Source: Streptomyces sp. TRM68367
GTDB taxonomy: Bacteria; Actinomycetota; Actinomycetes; Streptomycetales; Streptomycetaceae
Length of the DNA: 39,027 bases
Reading direction: 5' to 3'
Assembly (NCBI RefSeq): GCF_014495685.1
Contig: NZ_JACTVI010000078.1
Location: 1 to 39,027, forward strand
The notes under the pieces were generated by a model. The model made no database searches, was not told the DNA's origin, and worked only from the letters and a program-made list of their open reading frames with translations. Shown here in pieces: positions 1 through 7,453 of the stretch (the stretch's first letter is position 1; the number at the start of each line of letters is the position of its first letter). The position numbers and the translations under genes were made by a program.

Positions 1-87
1 TTCCCGACCGAAGCCCGTGCCGCGTAGCGGCACCGCAACGATCGAGAAGGCCAGAATCCTCGGGCTTCAGCCCGAGGTACAAGTCAA
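1..87 (+). mobile_element. Right-end remnant of an IS200/IS605-type (TnpB) element
   Basis: The frame open from base 1 ends at TAG 25-27 and may be the last codons of a tnpB gene lying outside the window. Two perfect stem-loops follow: GTGCCGC/GCGGCAC (17-23 and 27-33, 3-nt loop), and CCTCGGGC/GCCCGAGG (58-65 and 70-77, loop TTCA). The second hairpin, followed by a short tail ending GTCAA near 87, is the arrangement I know from right ends of IS200/IS605-group elements. There it also forms the scaffold of the TnpB guide RNA (omega/reRNA). Only the end is visible, so the family call is by pattern; a terminator hairpin of an unrelated gene is the alternative. Confidence 0.55.
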
Positions 88-218
88 GTGGGCAGTCCGC
101 GCGGTACGGCCTCGGGACTCATCAGCACGTGCACCGGATGGGCAACGCGCTCGGCCCTCCGGTGTTCCCGCCCGGCCCTCATTCAGGCCTGCCCGGACCC
201 ACCGGACGCCCGTTCATG

Positions 219-299
219 CCCGATCAGGCCCGAACCTGTTTACTTTCTGGAAATCCGGGCGTAGCCTCCCGATCTGAAACCACAAGTTCGGGCATCGGG
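219..299 (+). promoter_or_regulatory. fru operon promoter flanked by a long inverted repeat
   Basis: A plausible -35 TTTACT (239-244) and -10 TAGCCT (262-267) are separated by exactly 17 bp. The left arm is CCCGAT-CAG-GCCCGAAC (219-235) and the right arm GTTCGGGC-ATCGGG (286-299). The arms are complementary except for the 3-nt CAG bulge, so they bracket the promoter. They could bind the adjacent DeoR-type regulator as a looped pair or fold as an RNA hairpin in a longer transcript. A further small dyad TTTC-TG-GAAA (244-253) lies in the spacer. The ribosome binding site GGAGG is at 302-306, 9 nt before the ATG. Confidence 0.5.
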
Positions 300-315
300 T
301 CGGAGGCGAACGGAC

Positions 316-1077
316 ATGTACGCACCGGAACGGCAGCAGGAGATCCTCCGGCTCGCCCGTGACGGCGGCCGGGTGGACGTGGTGTCGCTGGCTGAGGAGT
401 TCCAGGTCACGGCCGAGACCATCCGCCGCGATCTCAAGGCCCTCGACCGCGCGGGCCTGGTCCGCCGGGTGCACGGCGGCGCCATCCCGGTCGGGCGGTT
501 CGACTTCGAGCCGGACCTCGCCGAGCGCGAGTCGGCGGCACCCGACGAGAAGAACCGCATCGCCAAGGCGGCCATCGCGGAACTGCCGACCCAGGGCACG
601 ATGATCCTCGACGCCGGTACGACGGTGGCGAGGCTCGCCGCCGCGCTCCCGCTGGAGGCCGCGCTCACCGTCGTCACGCACAGCCTGCCCATCGCGGCCC
701 GCCTCGCGGACCACCCCGGCATCCAGCTCCACCTCGTCGGGGGGCGCGTACGGCACCGTACGCGCGCCGCCGTGGACGCCTGGGCGCTGCGTGCGTACGG
801 CGAGATCCGCGCCGACGTGCTCTTCGTCGCCGCCAACGGCTTCTCCGCCGAGCACGGTCTGACCACCCCCGACCTCGCTGAGGCCGCGGTGAAGCGCGCG
901 GCGGTGGCCGCGGCCCGCCGCGTGGTGCTGGTCGCCGACTCGTCGAAGTACGGCCAGGAGCACTTCGCCCGCTTCGGTGACCTGAGCGACGTGGACCTGC
1001 TGATCACCGACAGCGGGCTGAGCCCCGAAGACGCCACCGCGATCGAGCGCGGCGGCACGGAAGTAGTGCGCGCATGA
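316..1077 (+). CDS. fruR: DeoR-family transcriptional regulator of fructose use
   Basis: A 253-aa protein with the usual DeoR layout: an N-terminal winged helix-turn-helix (about residues 5-57, starting RQQEILRLARDGGRV) and a C-terminal sugar-phosphate sensor domain (about 75-235) containing the typical DAGTTVARLA segment. It is the first gene of a fruR-fruK-fruA operon. Its last four bases (ATGA, 1074-1077) overlap the start of fruK, so the two are translationally coupled. DeoR regulators in such operons usually sense fructose-1-phosphate and repress their own operon. The inverted repeat around the promoter at 219-299 is the obvious candidate operator. The ATG start is well supported by GGAGG nine bases upstream. 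Confidence 0.9.
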   Translation: MYAPERQQEILRLARDGGRVDVVSLAEEFQVTAETIRRDLKALDRAGLVRRVHGGAIPVGRFDFEPDLAERESAAPDEKNRIAKAAIAELPTQGTMILDAGTTVARLAAALPLEAALTVVTHSLPIAARLADHPGIQLHLVGGRVRHRTRAAVDAWALRAYGEIRADVLFVAANGFSAEHGLTTPDLAEAAVKRAAVAAARRVVLVADSSKYGQEHFARFGDLSDVDLLITDSGLSPEDATAIERGGTEVVRA

Positions 1078-2021
1078 TCCTCACCGTCACCCCGAACCCG
1101 TCCCTGGACCGCACGTACGAGGTCCCGTCGCTCGACCGTGGCGAGGTCATCCGCGCCACCGGCGAGCGCATGGACCCCGGCGGCAAGGGCGTGAACGTCT
1201 CGCGTGCCGTCGCGGCCGCGGGGCAGCGGACGGTCGCGGTCCTGCCCCTGGGCGGTGCGCCGGGCGCGGTCGTCGCGGACCTGCTCGACGCGCAGGGCAT
1301 CGAGGTCGCGCCGGTCCCGGTCGCCGGAGCCACCCGCTCCAACATCGCTCTCGCGGAGGCGGACGGGGTCCTCACGAAGATCAACGCCCCCGGCCCCGAG
1401 CTGTCGCCGGCCGAGCGGGAACTGCTCCTGGAGACGGTACGGCAGCAGTCCCGCGACGCCGCCTGGATCGCCTGCTGCGGCAGCCTGCCCCGCGGCCTCG
1501 CACCGGAGTGGTACGCCGACCTGGTCGCGCGGGCGCACGCCGCTGGTGCGCGGATCGCTCTCGACACCTCCGGGCCCGCGCTGCTGGCCGCCCTGCGCGA
1601 GCGGCCCGACGTGGTGAAGCCGAACGCCGAGGAGCTCTCCGCGGCCGTCGGGCGCCCCCTGGCCACGGTCGGCGAGGCGGTGAAGGCCGCCGAGGAACTG
1701 CGCGAGATGGGCGCCCGCGCCGTACTCGCGAGCCTGGGCGCCGACGGACAACTGCTCGTGGACGACGCCGGCGCCTGGTTCGGCACCGCGCGCGTTGCCA
1801 CCGTACGCAGCAATGTGGGCGCGGGCGACTCCTCACTGGCCGGTTTCCTGATCGCCGGCGGCGCGGGACCGGAGGCGCTGGCCTCGGCGGTCGCGCACGG
1901 CGCGGCGGCCGTACAGCTGCCCGGCAGCGTCATGCCCACGCCGGACGACCTGGACCCGGCGGCCGTGACGGTCACCAGCGAGGTTCCGGTGGACCGCACA
2001 CTGAGGGAGCCGGTGTCATGA
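1074..2021 (+). CDS. fruK: 1-phosphofructokinase
   Basis: PfkB-family kinase of 315 aa that phosphorylates fructose-1-phosphate, the product of the fructose PTS, to fructose-1,6-bisphosphate in the cytoplasm. Both family signatures are visible: GGKGVNVSRA near the N-terminus and NVGAGDSSLAGFL near the C-terminus, the latter holding the catalytic Asp of GAGD. The N-terminal ILTVTPNPSLDRTYEV is characteristic of 1-phosphofructokinase and tagatose-6-phosphate kinase. The operon partners (regulator upstream, fructose EIIABC downstream) favour FruK over tagatose kinase. It overlaps fruR by 4 nt. After its stop comes a 274-nt gap with two hairpins before fruA, unlike the tight fruR-fruK coupling. 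Confidence 0.95.
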   Translation: MILTVTPNPSLDRTYEVPSLDRGEVIRATGERMDPGGKGVNVSRAVAAAGQRTVAVLPLGGAPGAVVADLLDAQGIEVAPVPVAGATRSNIALAEADGVLTKINAPGPELSPAERELLLETVRQQSRDAAWIACCGSLPRGLAPEWYADLVARAHAAGARIALDTSGPALLAALRERPDVVKPNAEELSAAVGRPLATVGEAVKAAEELREMGARAVLASLGADGQLLVDDAGAWFGTARVATVRSNVGAGDSSLAGFLIAGGAGPEALASAVAHGAAAVQLPGSVMPTPDDLDPAAVTVTSEVPVDRTLREPVS

Positions 2022-2299
2022 CGATCACCCGGACGACGCCCTCCCGGACGACTCCCTCCCCGACTACGACCTTCCGGACCCAGGCGGCTTCCGGACCGGC
2101 CCCGACGCGGCGGGACGCCCCCTTACTCGCCGCAGCCGCGGGGCGGCAGGGCAACTTGAGCCGCCCTGCCGCCCGGGGAAGGCGGGGCTCCCCCCGCCCC
2201 GCCTTCGCCACCCCCGCCACCCCCCGCCGCCCCACCCCCGTCCCCGTCCCCGTCCACCCCACGGACCGGGCAATACGCGTGCTAAGGAGCCCGCGATGA
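2018..2299 (+). CDS. Doubtful 93-aa ORF spanning the fruK-fruA gap
   Basis: An ATG at 2018 overlaps the fruK stop (ATGA), and the stop TGA at 2297-2299 overlaps the fruA ATG (ATGA again), so this frame would couple both neighbours. The product would be rich in Thr, Pro, Arg and Ala with no recognisable domain, and its second half runs through simple CCCCGT/CCACCCCC tracts and two hairpins. I see no family. It may be a spacer with a chance open frame; the double ATGA overlap is the only positive sign. Confidence 0.15.
   Translation: MTITRTTPSRTTPSPTTTFRTQAASGPAPTRRDAPLLAAAAGRQGNLSRPAARGRRGSPRPAFATPATPRRPTPVPVPVHPTDRAIRVLRSPR
2141..2205 (+). promoter_or_regulatory. Tandem hairpins between fruK and fruA
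   Basis: There are two perfect stem-loops in a row. The first has arms GGGCGGCAGGGC/GCCCTGCCGCCC (2141-2152 and 2163-2174, 10-nt loop). The second has arms AAGGCGGGGC/GCCCCGCCTT (2179-2188 and 2196-2205, 7-nt loop). No T-tract follows, as is usual in Streptomyces. They could attenuate transcription into fruA, act as an mRNA processing or stability site giving unequal fruK and fruA expression, or be a transposed repeat. Confidence 0.6.
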
Positions 2300-4380
2300 G
2301 CGACATGATCACCGCGGACCTGGTCGATCTCGACCTGTCCGCCGACACCAAGGAAGCGGCGGCGCGCGCCCTCGCCGAGCGCATGGCGGCCCTGGGCAGG
2401 GTGACCGACCTGGACGGCTTCCTCGCCGACGTGGCCGCCCGCGAGGCGCAGATGCCGACCGGCCTCGACGGCGGCATCGGCATACCGCACTGCCGCAGCG
2501 AGCACGTCACCGAGCCGACGCTGGCCTTCGGACGCAGCGCGACCGGCATCGACTTCGGCGCGGCGGACGGCCCCGCCGACCTGATCTTCCTGATCGCCGC
2601 CCCGGCCGGCGCCGACGACGCCCATCTGACGATCCTGTCGTCGCTGGCCCGGCAGCTGATGAACGCCGAGTTCACCGACGCGCTGCGCGCGGTGGGCGAC
2701 ACGGCGGCAGCGGCGGCGCTGATCCGCGGCGACGAGCCCGCCGAGACGGCTTCGGCGGGCTCGGCGGAGTCGGCGGGTTCCGAAGACACCGTGGCGGCGG
2801 CGGAAGCGGCCTCTTCCGCCGCCGCCACGGCCGGCACGGACACCGGGGCCTGGGACACCGGGGACGCCGACGCTTCCGAGGAGCGCCCGTTCCGGATCGT
2901 CGCCGTCACCTCCTGCCCGACCGGCATCGCCCACACGTACATGGCGGCCGAGTCGCTGGAGAACGCCGGCCGCGAGGCGGGCGTCGAGGTCGTCGTCGAG
3001 ACGCAGGGCTCGGCCGGCTTCACCCGGCTCGACCCGGCTGTGATCGCGGCGGCGGACGCCGTGATCTTCGCCCACGACGTCGCCGTACGGGAGAAGGACC
3101 GCTTCGCCGGGAAGCCGACGGTCGACGTCGGCGTGAAGGCGGGCATCAACCGCCCTGCCGAGCTCATCGCCGAGGTGCGCGAGAAGGCGGCGCGGGGCGA
3201 GGTCACGGCCGCCGCCCGGCCCGGCTCCACCCCCGTCGAGCGCGCGGGCGACTCCGGCGAGGGCTACGGCACCAAGCTGCGCAAGTGGCTGATGTCCGGT
3301 GTCAGTTACATGGTCCCGTTCGTCGCGGCCGGCGGTCTGCTCATCGCCCTGGGCTTCGCGATCGGCGGCTACAAGATCGACAAGGCGCCATCGGTGATGG
3401 ACCACTTCCTCTGGACGCAGGCCGACAGCTGGGCGGCCCTGCTCTTCCAGATCGGCGGCGTGGCCTTCGCCTTCCTCGTCCCGGTCCTGGCCGGCTACAT
3501 CGCCTACGGCATGGCCGACCGGCCCGGTCTCGTGCCCGGCTTCGTCGGCGGCTCGATCGCGCTGACCATCAACGCGGGCTTCCTGGGCGGCCTCGCGGCC
3601 GGTCTGATCGCCGGTGGCGTGGTGATGGCGATCCAGAAGGTCAACATCCCGGCGCCGTTGCGCGGCATCATGCCGGTGGTGGTGATCCCGCTGATCTCCT
3701 CGGTGGTGGTCGGCTTCCTGATGTTCGTCGTCATCGGCAAGCCCATCGCCGAGGCACAGAAGGCAATGACCGACTGGCTGGGCGGACTGTCCGGCACCAA
3801 CGCCATCCTGCTCGGCGTCCTGCTCGGCCTGATGATGTGCTTCGACCTGGGAGGCCCCGTCAACAAGGTCGCCTACACCTTCGCGACGTCCGGCATCACG
3901 GTGGCGAACCCGAGCGACTCGGCCATGAAGATCATGGCGGCCGTGATGGCGGCCGGCATGGTGCCCCCGCTCGGCATGGCCCTCGCGACCTTCATCCGCA
4001 AGAAGCTGTTCACCCGGGCCGAGCGGGAGAACGGCAAGGCCGCCGTGGTCCTGGGCGCCTCCTTCATCACCGAGGGCGCGATCCCGTTCGCGGCCGCCGA
4101 CCCGCTGCGCGTCATCCCCGCATCCATGGCGGGCGGAGCGATCACCGGCGGGCTGACCATGGCCTTCGGCTCGACCCTGCGGGCCCCGCACGGCGGCATC
4201 TGGGTCACCCTGCTGATCGGCAAGCCGGTCCTGTACCTGCTGGCCATCGCGGTGGGTACGGCCGTCACGGCGGGCCTGGTCATCTTCCTGAAGGGCATGC
4301 GCAAGACGGCCCCGAAGACCGCGGCACCGGAGTCCCCCGCGGCCGCGGCAGCGGAGGCGAAGCAGCCGGTGACGGCGTAA
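2296..4380 (+). CDS. fruA: Fructose PTS permease, fused EIIA-EIIB-EIIC
   Basis: A 694-aa fused enzyme II that imports fructose and phosphorylates it to fructose-1-phosphate at the membrane. The EIIA domain (about 1-150) has the phospho-His in GGIGIPHC (H65). After a 45-residue Ala/Ser/Glu linker comes the EIIB domain (about 197-300) with the phospho-Cys in VAVTSCPTGIAHTYMA (C207). The EIIC channel domain (about 325-675) has eight to ten hydrophobic segments, with GGPVNKVAY and ITEGAIPFAAADP as conserved loops. The order A-B-C and the full length fit actinobacterial FruA. Translation begins at ATG 2296, preceded by AAGGAG (2283-2288). A strong terminator follows at 4407-4450, closing the operon. 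Confidence 0.95.
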   Translation: MSDMITADLVDLDLSADTKEAAARALAERMAALGRVTDLDGFLADVAAREAQMPTGLDGGIGIPHCRSEHVTEPTLAFGRSATGIDFGAADGPADLIFLIAAPAGADDAHLTILSSLARQLMNAEFTDALRAVGDTAAAAALIRGDEPAETASAGSAESAGSEDTVAAAEAASSAAATAGTDTGAWDTGDADASEERPFRIVAVTSCPTGIAHTYMAAESLENAGREAGVEVVVETQGSAGFTRLDPAVIAAADAVIFAHDVAVREKDRFAGKPTVDVGVKAGINRPAELIAEVREKAARGEVTAAARPGSTPVERAGDSGEGYGTKLRKWLMSGVSYMVPFVAAGGLLIALGFAIGGYKIDKAPSVMDHFLWTQADSWAALLFQIGGVAFAFLVPVLAGYIAYGMADRPGLVPGFVGGSIALTINAGFLGGLAAGLIAGGVVMAIQKVNIPAPLRGIMPVVVIPLISSVVVGFLMFVVIGKPIAEAQKAMTDWLGGLSGTNAILLGVLLGLMMCFDLGGPVNKVAYTFATSGITVANPSDSAMKIMAAVMAAGMVPPLGMALATFIRKKLFTRAERENGKAAVVLGASFITEGAIPFAAADPLRVIPASMAGGAITGGLTMAFGSTLRAPHGGIWVTLLIGKPVLYLLAIAVGTAVTAGLVIFLKGMRKTAPKTAAPESPAAAAAEAKQPVTA

Positions 4381-4406
4381 TCCGCGCAGCACCCTGTCCG
4401 GACACA

Positions 4407-4450
4407 ACGACGGCCTGCACCACCCCGACCGGGGTTGTGCAGGCCGTCGT
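4407..4450. terminator. Strong bidirectional terminator after fruA
   Basis: A 14-bp outer stem (4407-4420 with 4437-4450) plus an inner ACCCC/GGGGT stem (4422-4426 and 4431-4435), each separated by one unpaired base. It lies 26 nt after the fruA stop and 42 nt beyond the stop of the convergent gene at 4493, so it can serve both strands. Confidence 0.85.
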
Positions 4451-4492
4451 CATGCAGTGCGCGCCCTTCAGGCGTCACGCAGCGCGGGCCTG

Positions 4493-4954
4493 TCAGCTGC
4501 ATCCCCACAGGGCAACAGCCACGCCGAGAACGGTGACGCCTGCCGGCCCGCCGCCGATGCCGAGCGCACCGAGCCAGCTGACACCCAGGGACGCGGCACA
4601 CTTCTGCGCCTGAGTCTTCTGCTTCGCCGTCAGCTTCGGACCGCCGGTGTAGAAGTAGTTCTTGCCCTTGTAGGTGACACAGCCGACCGAGGAGGAGCAG
4701 TACTCCCCGGGGCGTGCCTCGCGGTACATCGTCTTCCCGCACCCCTGCTTGGCGGGATAGCAGTACTGCGACTTCTTGACCTTGACGCACTTTCCTGACG
4801 GGGCGCAGACGCGCTTCGTCGAGGCGGCGTTGGCCGTGGTCGCCTGACCCACGGTGAGCGTGAGCGCTGCCAGGAGCGCGAGCAGAGCGATCGCCCAACG
4901 GCGATCACGCAGCCTTATGGCTGCGCCATTTGCAATGTGCTGACGGTAAGTCAC
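4493..4954 (-). CDS. Small secreted cysteine-rich protein
   Basis: A 153-aa protein of no family I recognise. The start is GTG at 4952-4954, six bases after AAGGA. It has a clear Sec signal peptide: Arg-rich n-region (RLRDRRW), hydrophobic core ALLALLAALTLTV, and an AxA site at ANA/AS (43/44). The mature part of about 110 aa has eight Cys (50, 56, 65, 72, 86, 92, 119, 152), an even number that suggests four disulfides outside the cell. It also has a Lys-rich middle and a glycine/alanine-rich hydrophobic tail (about 122-151, including LGALGIGGGPAGVTVLG) that could enter a membrane. A cationic, disulfide-bonded protein with a hydrophobic tail could be an antimicrobial or an envelope protein; that is inference. 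Monocistronic, convergent with fruA. Confidence 0.75.
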   Translation of the reverse strand: MTYRQHIANGAAIRLRDRRWAIALLALLAALTLTVGQATTANAASTKRVCAPSGKCVKVKKSQYCYPAKQGCGKTMYREARPGEYCSSSVGCVTYKGKNYFYTGGPKLTAKQKTQAQKCAASLGVSWLGALGIGGGPAGVTVLGVAVALWGCS

Positions 4955-5091
4955 AGTGTTTCCTTCCCCCGGGTGTTCGTACTCTCCACGGCACAGAACG
5001 GTGGTCAACCAGCGTGCGCCGAGGCGTTCATGCTGCAAACGTCTATCACACGTATGGATCTTGGGGAAAGGGTGGGAGAGCCGCGGCAGCC

Positions 5092-5838
5092 TCAGGAGAC
5101 CTGCGCCGCCCGCCGCTCCATCGCGTCCCGCGCCGCGTCCTCCGTGACGTACACCTCGATCATGTGGCGTCCGTCGGGGGTCGCCGTGTGTTCGACCTCC
5201 CAGAGGGAGACCTCCTTGCCGTCGCGCAGCAGGAAGGCGTGCTCGTAGAGCGAGAAGCACAGCCCGGCGCGGCTCGTCCGGCCGGGGCGGCCGAAGGCCT
5301 GGGTGATCTGGTGGGCGAAGGCCGTGGTCAGCAGCTCGGCCGTGTCCGTGCCCGGCCGGTCCGCGTTCTCCGCGCGGCGCAGCAGCCGGCGCGCGTGGTC
5401 CGCGGAGTCGTCCGGCAGATACGCGTGCCGGGGCGCGGGCACCGGGGCCAGCTGGACCGTCACCGGCAGCTCGAAGTCCGGCGCGTCCGGCGGGAGCGGC
5501 AGCCGGGCCGTGGCGGCGCGCAGCTCCTCCTCGTCCACGTACACCTCGTGTTGCGGCTCGCTGCCGGGCGCGGTGTTGTGCACCAGTTCCCAGAGCGTGA
5601 GCGCAGAGCCGTCGACGAGCAGCCAGGTGTGCCGGTACGTCTCGCGATGCAGGCCCGCGCTGTGGTGCGCGGAGTGCAGCGAGCTGTCGTACGCCAGCGC
5701 GCAGTCCAGGCGCGTGATCGCGTCGTCCGGCAACTCGAAGGAGTTCAGGGCACGCCCGAGCAGCCGCGCGAGCTGCTCCTCCGGAGACTCGGGCGACTCG
5801 GGTGGCTCGTACGCTGCCGTCTCGTACGGAACGCTCAA
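5092..5838 (-). CDS. DUF6227-like protein of unknown function
   Basis: A 248-aa soluble protein without signal peptide or membrane segment, recalled as belonging to a Streptomyces family of unknown function (DUF6227; name from memory). The sequence seems to hold two related halves. Each contains a segment of the type YRHTWLLVDGSALTLWELVHNT (about 67-88; broken here only by its length) and YEHAFLLRDGKEVSLWEVEHTA, followed by an E-V-Y-V-strand, so it is probably an internal duplication of one alpha/beta unit. Start TTG at 5836-5838 has GGGAG five bases upstream. The N-terminal stretch is acidic (PPESPESPEE). Its role is unknown; it sits between two envelope-related genes. Confidence 0.8.
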   Translation of the reverse strand: MSVPYETAAYEPPESPESPEEQLARLLGRALNSFELPDDAITRLDCALAYDSSLHSAHHSAGLHRETYRHTWLLVDGSALTLWELVHNTAPGSEPQHEVYVDEEELRAATARLPLPPDAPDFELPVTVQLAPVPAPRHAYLPDDSADHARRLLRRAENADRPGTDTAELLTTAFAHQITQAFGRPGRTSRAGLCFSLYEHAFLLRDGKEVSLWEVEHTATPDGRHMIEVYVTEDAARDAMERRAAQVS

Positions 5839-5895
5839 GGTTTCTCCCGGCGTTGCTGCATGTCACCTTGTGGGTGCATACCGTAGCCCCTCAGT

Positions 5896-5910
5896 CGGAC
5901 ATCATGTCCG
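5896..5910. promoter_or_regulatory. Palindromic operator-like site
   Basis: Perfect 7-bp arms CGGACAT/ATGTCCG with one central base. It lies 58 nt upstream of the TTG start of the gene at 5092-5838, where a promoter is expected. The binding factor is unknown. Confidence 0.35.
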
Positions 5911-5942
5911 GGAACCGAGAAAACGTACGCCCGGAAAACGCG

Positions 5943-5973
5943 CGGGCCGCGCGAGAAGTTCCCAAGCGGCCCG
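5943..5973 (-). terminator. Terminator of the L,D-transpeptidase gene
   Basis: An 8-bp GC stem, CGGGCCGC (5943-5950) with GCGGCCCG (5966-5973), lies 23 nt after the stop of the gene at 5996-7213. An overlapping 15-bp palindrome at 5939-5953 offers an alternative fold. Confidence 0.5.
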
Positions 5974-5995
5974 ACGTTTCGTCAAAATCCGCCGG

Positions 5996-7213
5996 TCAGA
6001 CGGCGCTTCCGGCGACCCACTGGTTCCAGGCCATGTTCCAGCCGTTGAGACCGTTGTCCGGCGCGATCGTCGAGTCCGGGGAGTTCTTGACGATCACCAC
6101 GTCCCCGACGAGCGAGTTGTCGTAGAACCACTTGGCGGGCGTGTTGCCCTTGGCCCCCTGCACGTCCCGCAGGCCGACACAGCCGTGGCTGGTGCCCTTC
6201 CGGCCGAAGGGCGGATTGCCCTTGTTGTACCAGTAGTTGCCGTGGATGAACGTGCCGGACGTCGACAGCCGCATGGCGTGCGGCACGTCCGGGATGTCGT
6301 ACTCGCCGCCGAAGCCGACCGTCGAGCCGTTCATGCGGGTCTGCACGAACTTCTCCGAGATCACCATCTGCCCGTTGTACGTGGTGTGCTGCGGGCTGCC
6401 CGCGGAGATCGGGACCGTCCTGATGGTCTTCCCGTCCCGTACGACCGTCATGGTCTGCGTCTTCGCGTCGACCGTGGAGACCTGCGAGCGCCCGACGGTG
6501 AACGTGACCGTCTTCTTCTGCACCCCGAAGACGCCGTTCGCGCCCTGCACGCCGTCCAGGTCGATCTTCATCGTGACCTTGGAACCGGCCTTCCAGTACT
6601 CCTCGGGCCGGAAGTCGAGCCGCTGCTCCCCGAACCAGTGCCCGACCACCTTCTGCCCGCTGCTGGAGGAGACCGTGATGTGGGACTGCACGTCCTTCTT
6701 GTTCGTGATGGCCTTGTCGAAGTTGAACGACACGGGCATCCCGACGCCGACCGTGGTGCCGTTGTCCGGTGTGTACGTCCCGATGAAGCTGTGCGCCGAC
6801 GAGACCGTGGTGAAGATCGAGTTGGCCGCGGCCGTCCGGCCGGCCTTGTCCTTCGCGGTCGCGGATATCTGGTACTTCGTCCCGCGCTCCAGCTGCTCCT
6901 CCGGCTTCCAGACACTGCCGTCCGCCGAGACCGACCCCGGTACGGCCTGCTGCGTGCCGGCCACCGTCATCTTCACGTCGGTCAGCTTCCCGTCGCTGAC
7001 CTTCACGCCGGTCGTGTTGATCGAGGCGTCGGTCGACCCGTCCTTGGCCGAGATGACGATCTTCGCCGCCGAGGTCTTCGCGGCGCTGCCGCCACCCTTG
7101 CCGTTGTCCGTGGCGCTGGCGTTGCCGCCGCAGGCGGTCAGGGTGAGGGCGCCGATCATCAGGACGGCACAGGCCCCCAGTGCGCGCCGCGCTGCTGTGT
7201 TCGGCGATGTCAC
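5996..7213 (-). CDS. L,D-transpeptidase lipoprotein (YkuD domain)
   Basis: A 405-aa lipoprotein that makes 3-3 cross-links in peptidoglycan, or attaches proteins to it, on the outer face of the membrane. The signal peptide ends in the lipobox LTAC (C28 would be lipidated), followed by a Gly/Ser-rich spacer. Two Ig-like domains follow (about 45-265, with KDGSTDASINTTGVKVSDG and TPDNGTTVGVGMPVSFNF). The C-terminal YkuD domain (about 270-380) has HGNYWY and the active site SHGCVGLRD (H343, C345). The length and domain order match the Ig-LdT enzymes of actinobacteria such as LdtMt2. Start GTG at 7211-7213 is chosen because GGAG stands nine bases upstream and the signal peptide begins there; longer frames add an implausible N-terminus. 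Confidence 0.9.
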   Translation of the reverse strand: MTSPNTAARRALGACAVLMIGALTLTACGGNASATDNGKGGGSAAKTSAAKIVISAKDGSTDASINTTGVKVSDGKLTDVKMTVAGTQQAVPGSVSADGSVWKPEEQLERGTKYQISATAKDKAGRTAAANSIFTTVSSAHSFIGTYTPDNGTTVGVGMPVSFNFDKAITNKKDVQSHITVSSSSGQKVVGHWFGEQRLDFRPEEYWKAGSKVTMKIDLDGVQGANGVFGVQKKTVTFTVGRSQVSTVDAKTQTMTVVRDGKTIRTVPISAGSPQHTTYNGQMVISEKFVQTRMNGSTVGFGGEYDIPDVPHAMRLSTSGTFIHGNYWYNKGNPPFGRKGTSHGCVGLRDVQGAKGNTPAKWFYDNSLVGDVVIVKNSPDSTIAPDNGLNGWNMAWNQWVAGSAV

Positions 7214-7453
7214 GGGCTGCTCCAAGTTCAAGTGATGTACGTGCTTCCGCTCCGGTGCGTCAGGGAAGAGGGGTGCGGCGACCGCCCGGGTTCCGTCCGT
7301 CGCGCCACACATTGCATCCCGTGACAGAACCGGGACAATCGCCCACCTGGAACAGGGAACTCGGAGCAACCGGGAGCGCCGCACCCGGGGCAGGCCATCC
7401 GGAGCGGGCTGTGTGGCGCCGGTCACTGAGGCGGGCCGCGTGAGCCCGGGTGG

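Noticed and set aside
1972..4407. 811-codon open frame on the minus strand opposite fruK-fruA
   Set aside because: It is the usual mirror frame of a GC-rich gene: His/Asp/Arg/Gly-rich, no domain, no ribosome binding site, and fruA fully explains the coding signal.
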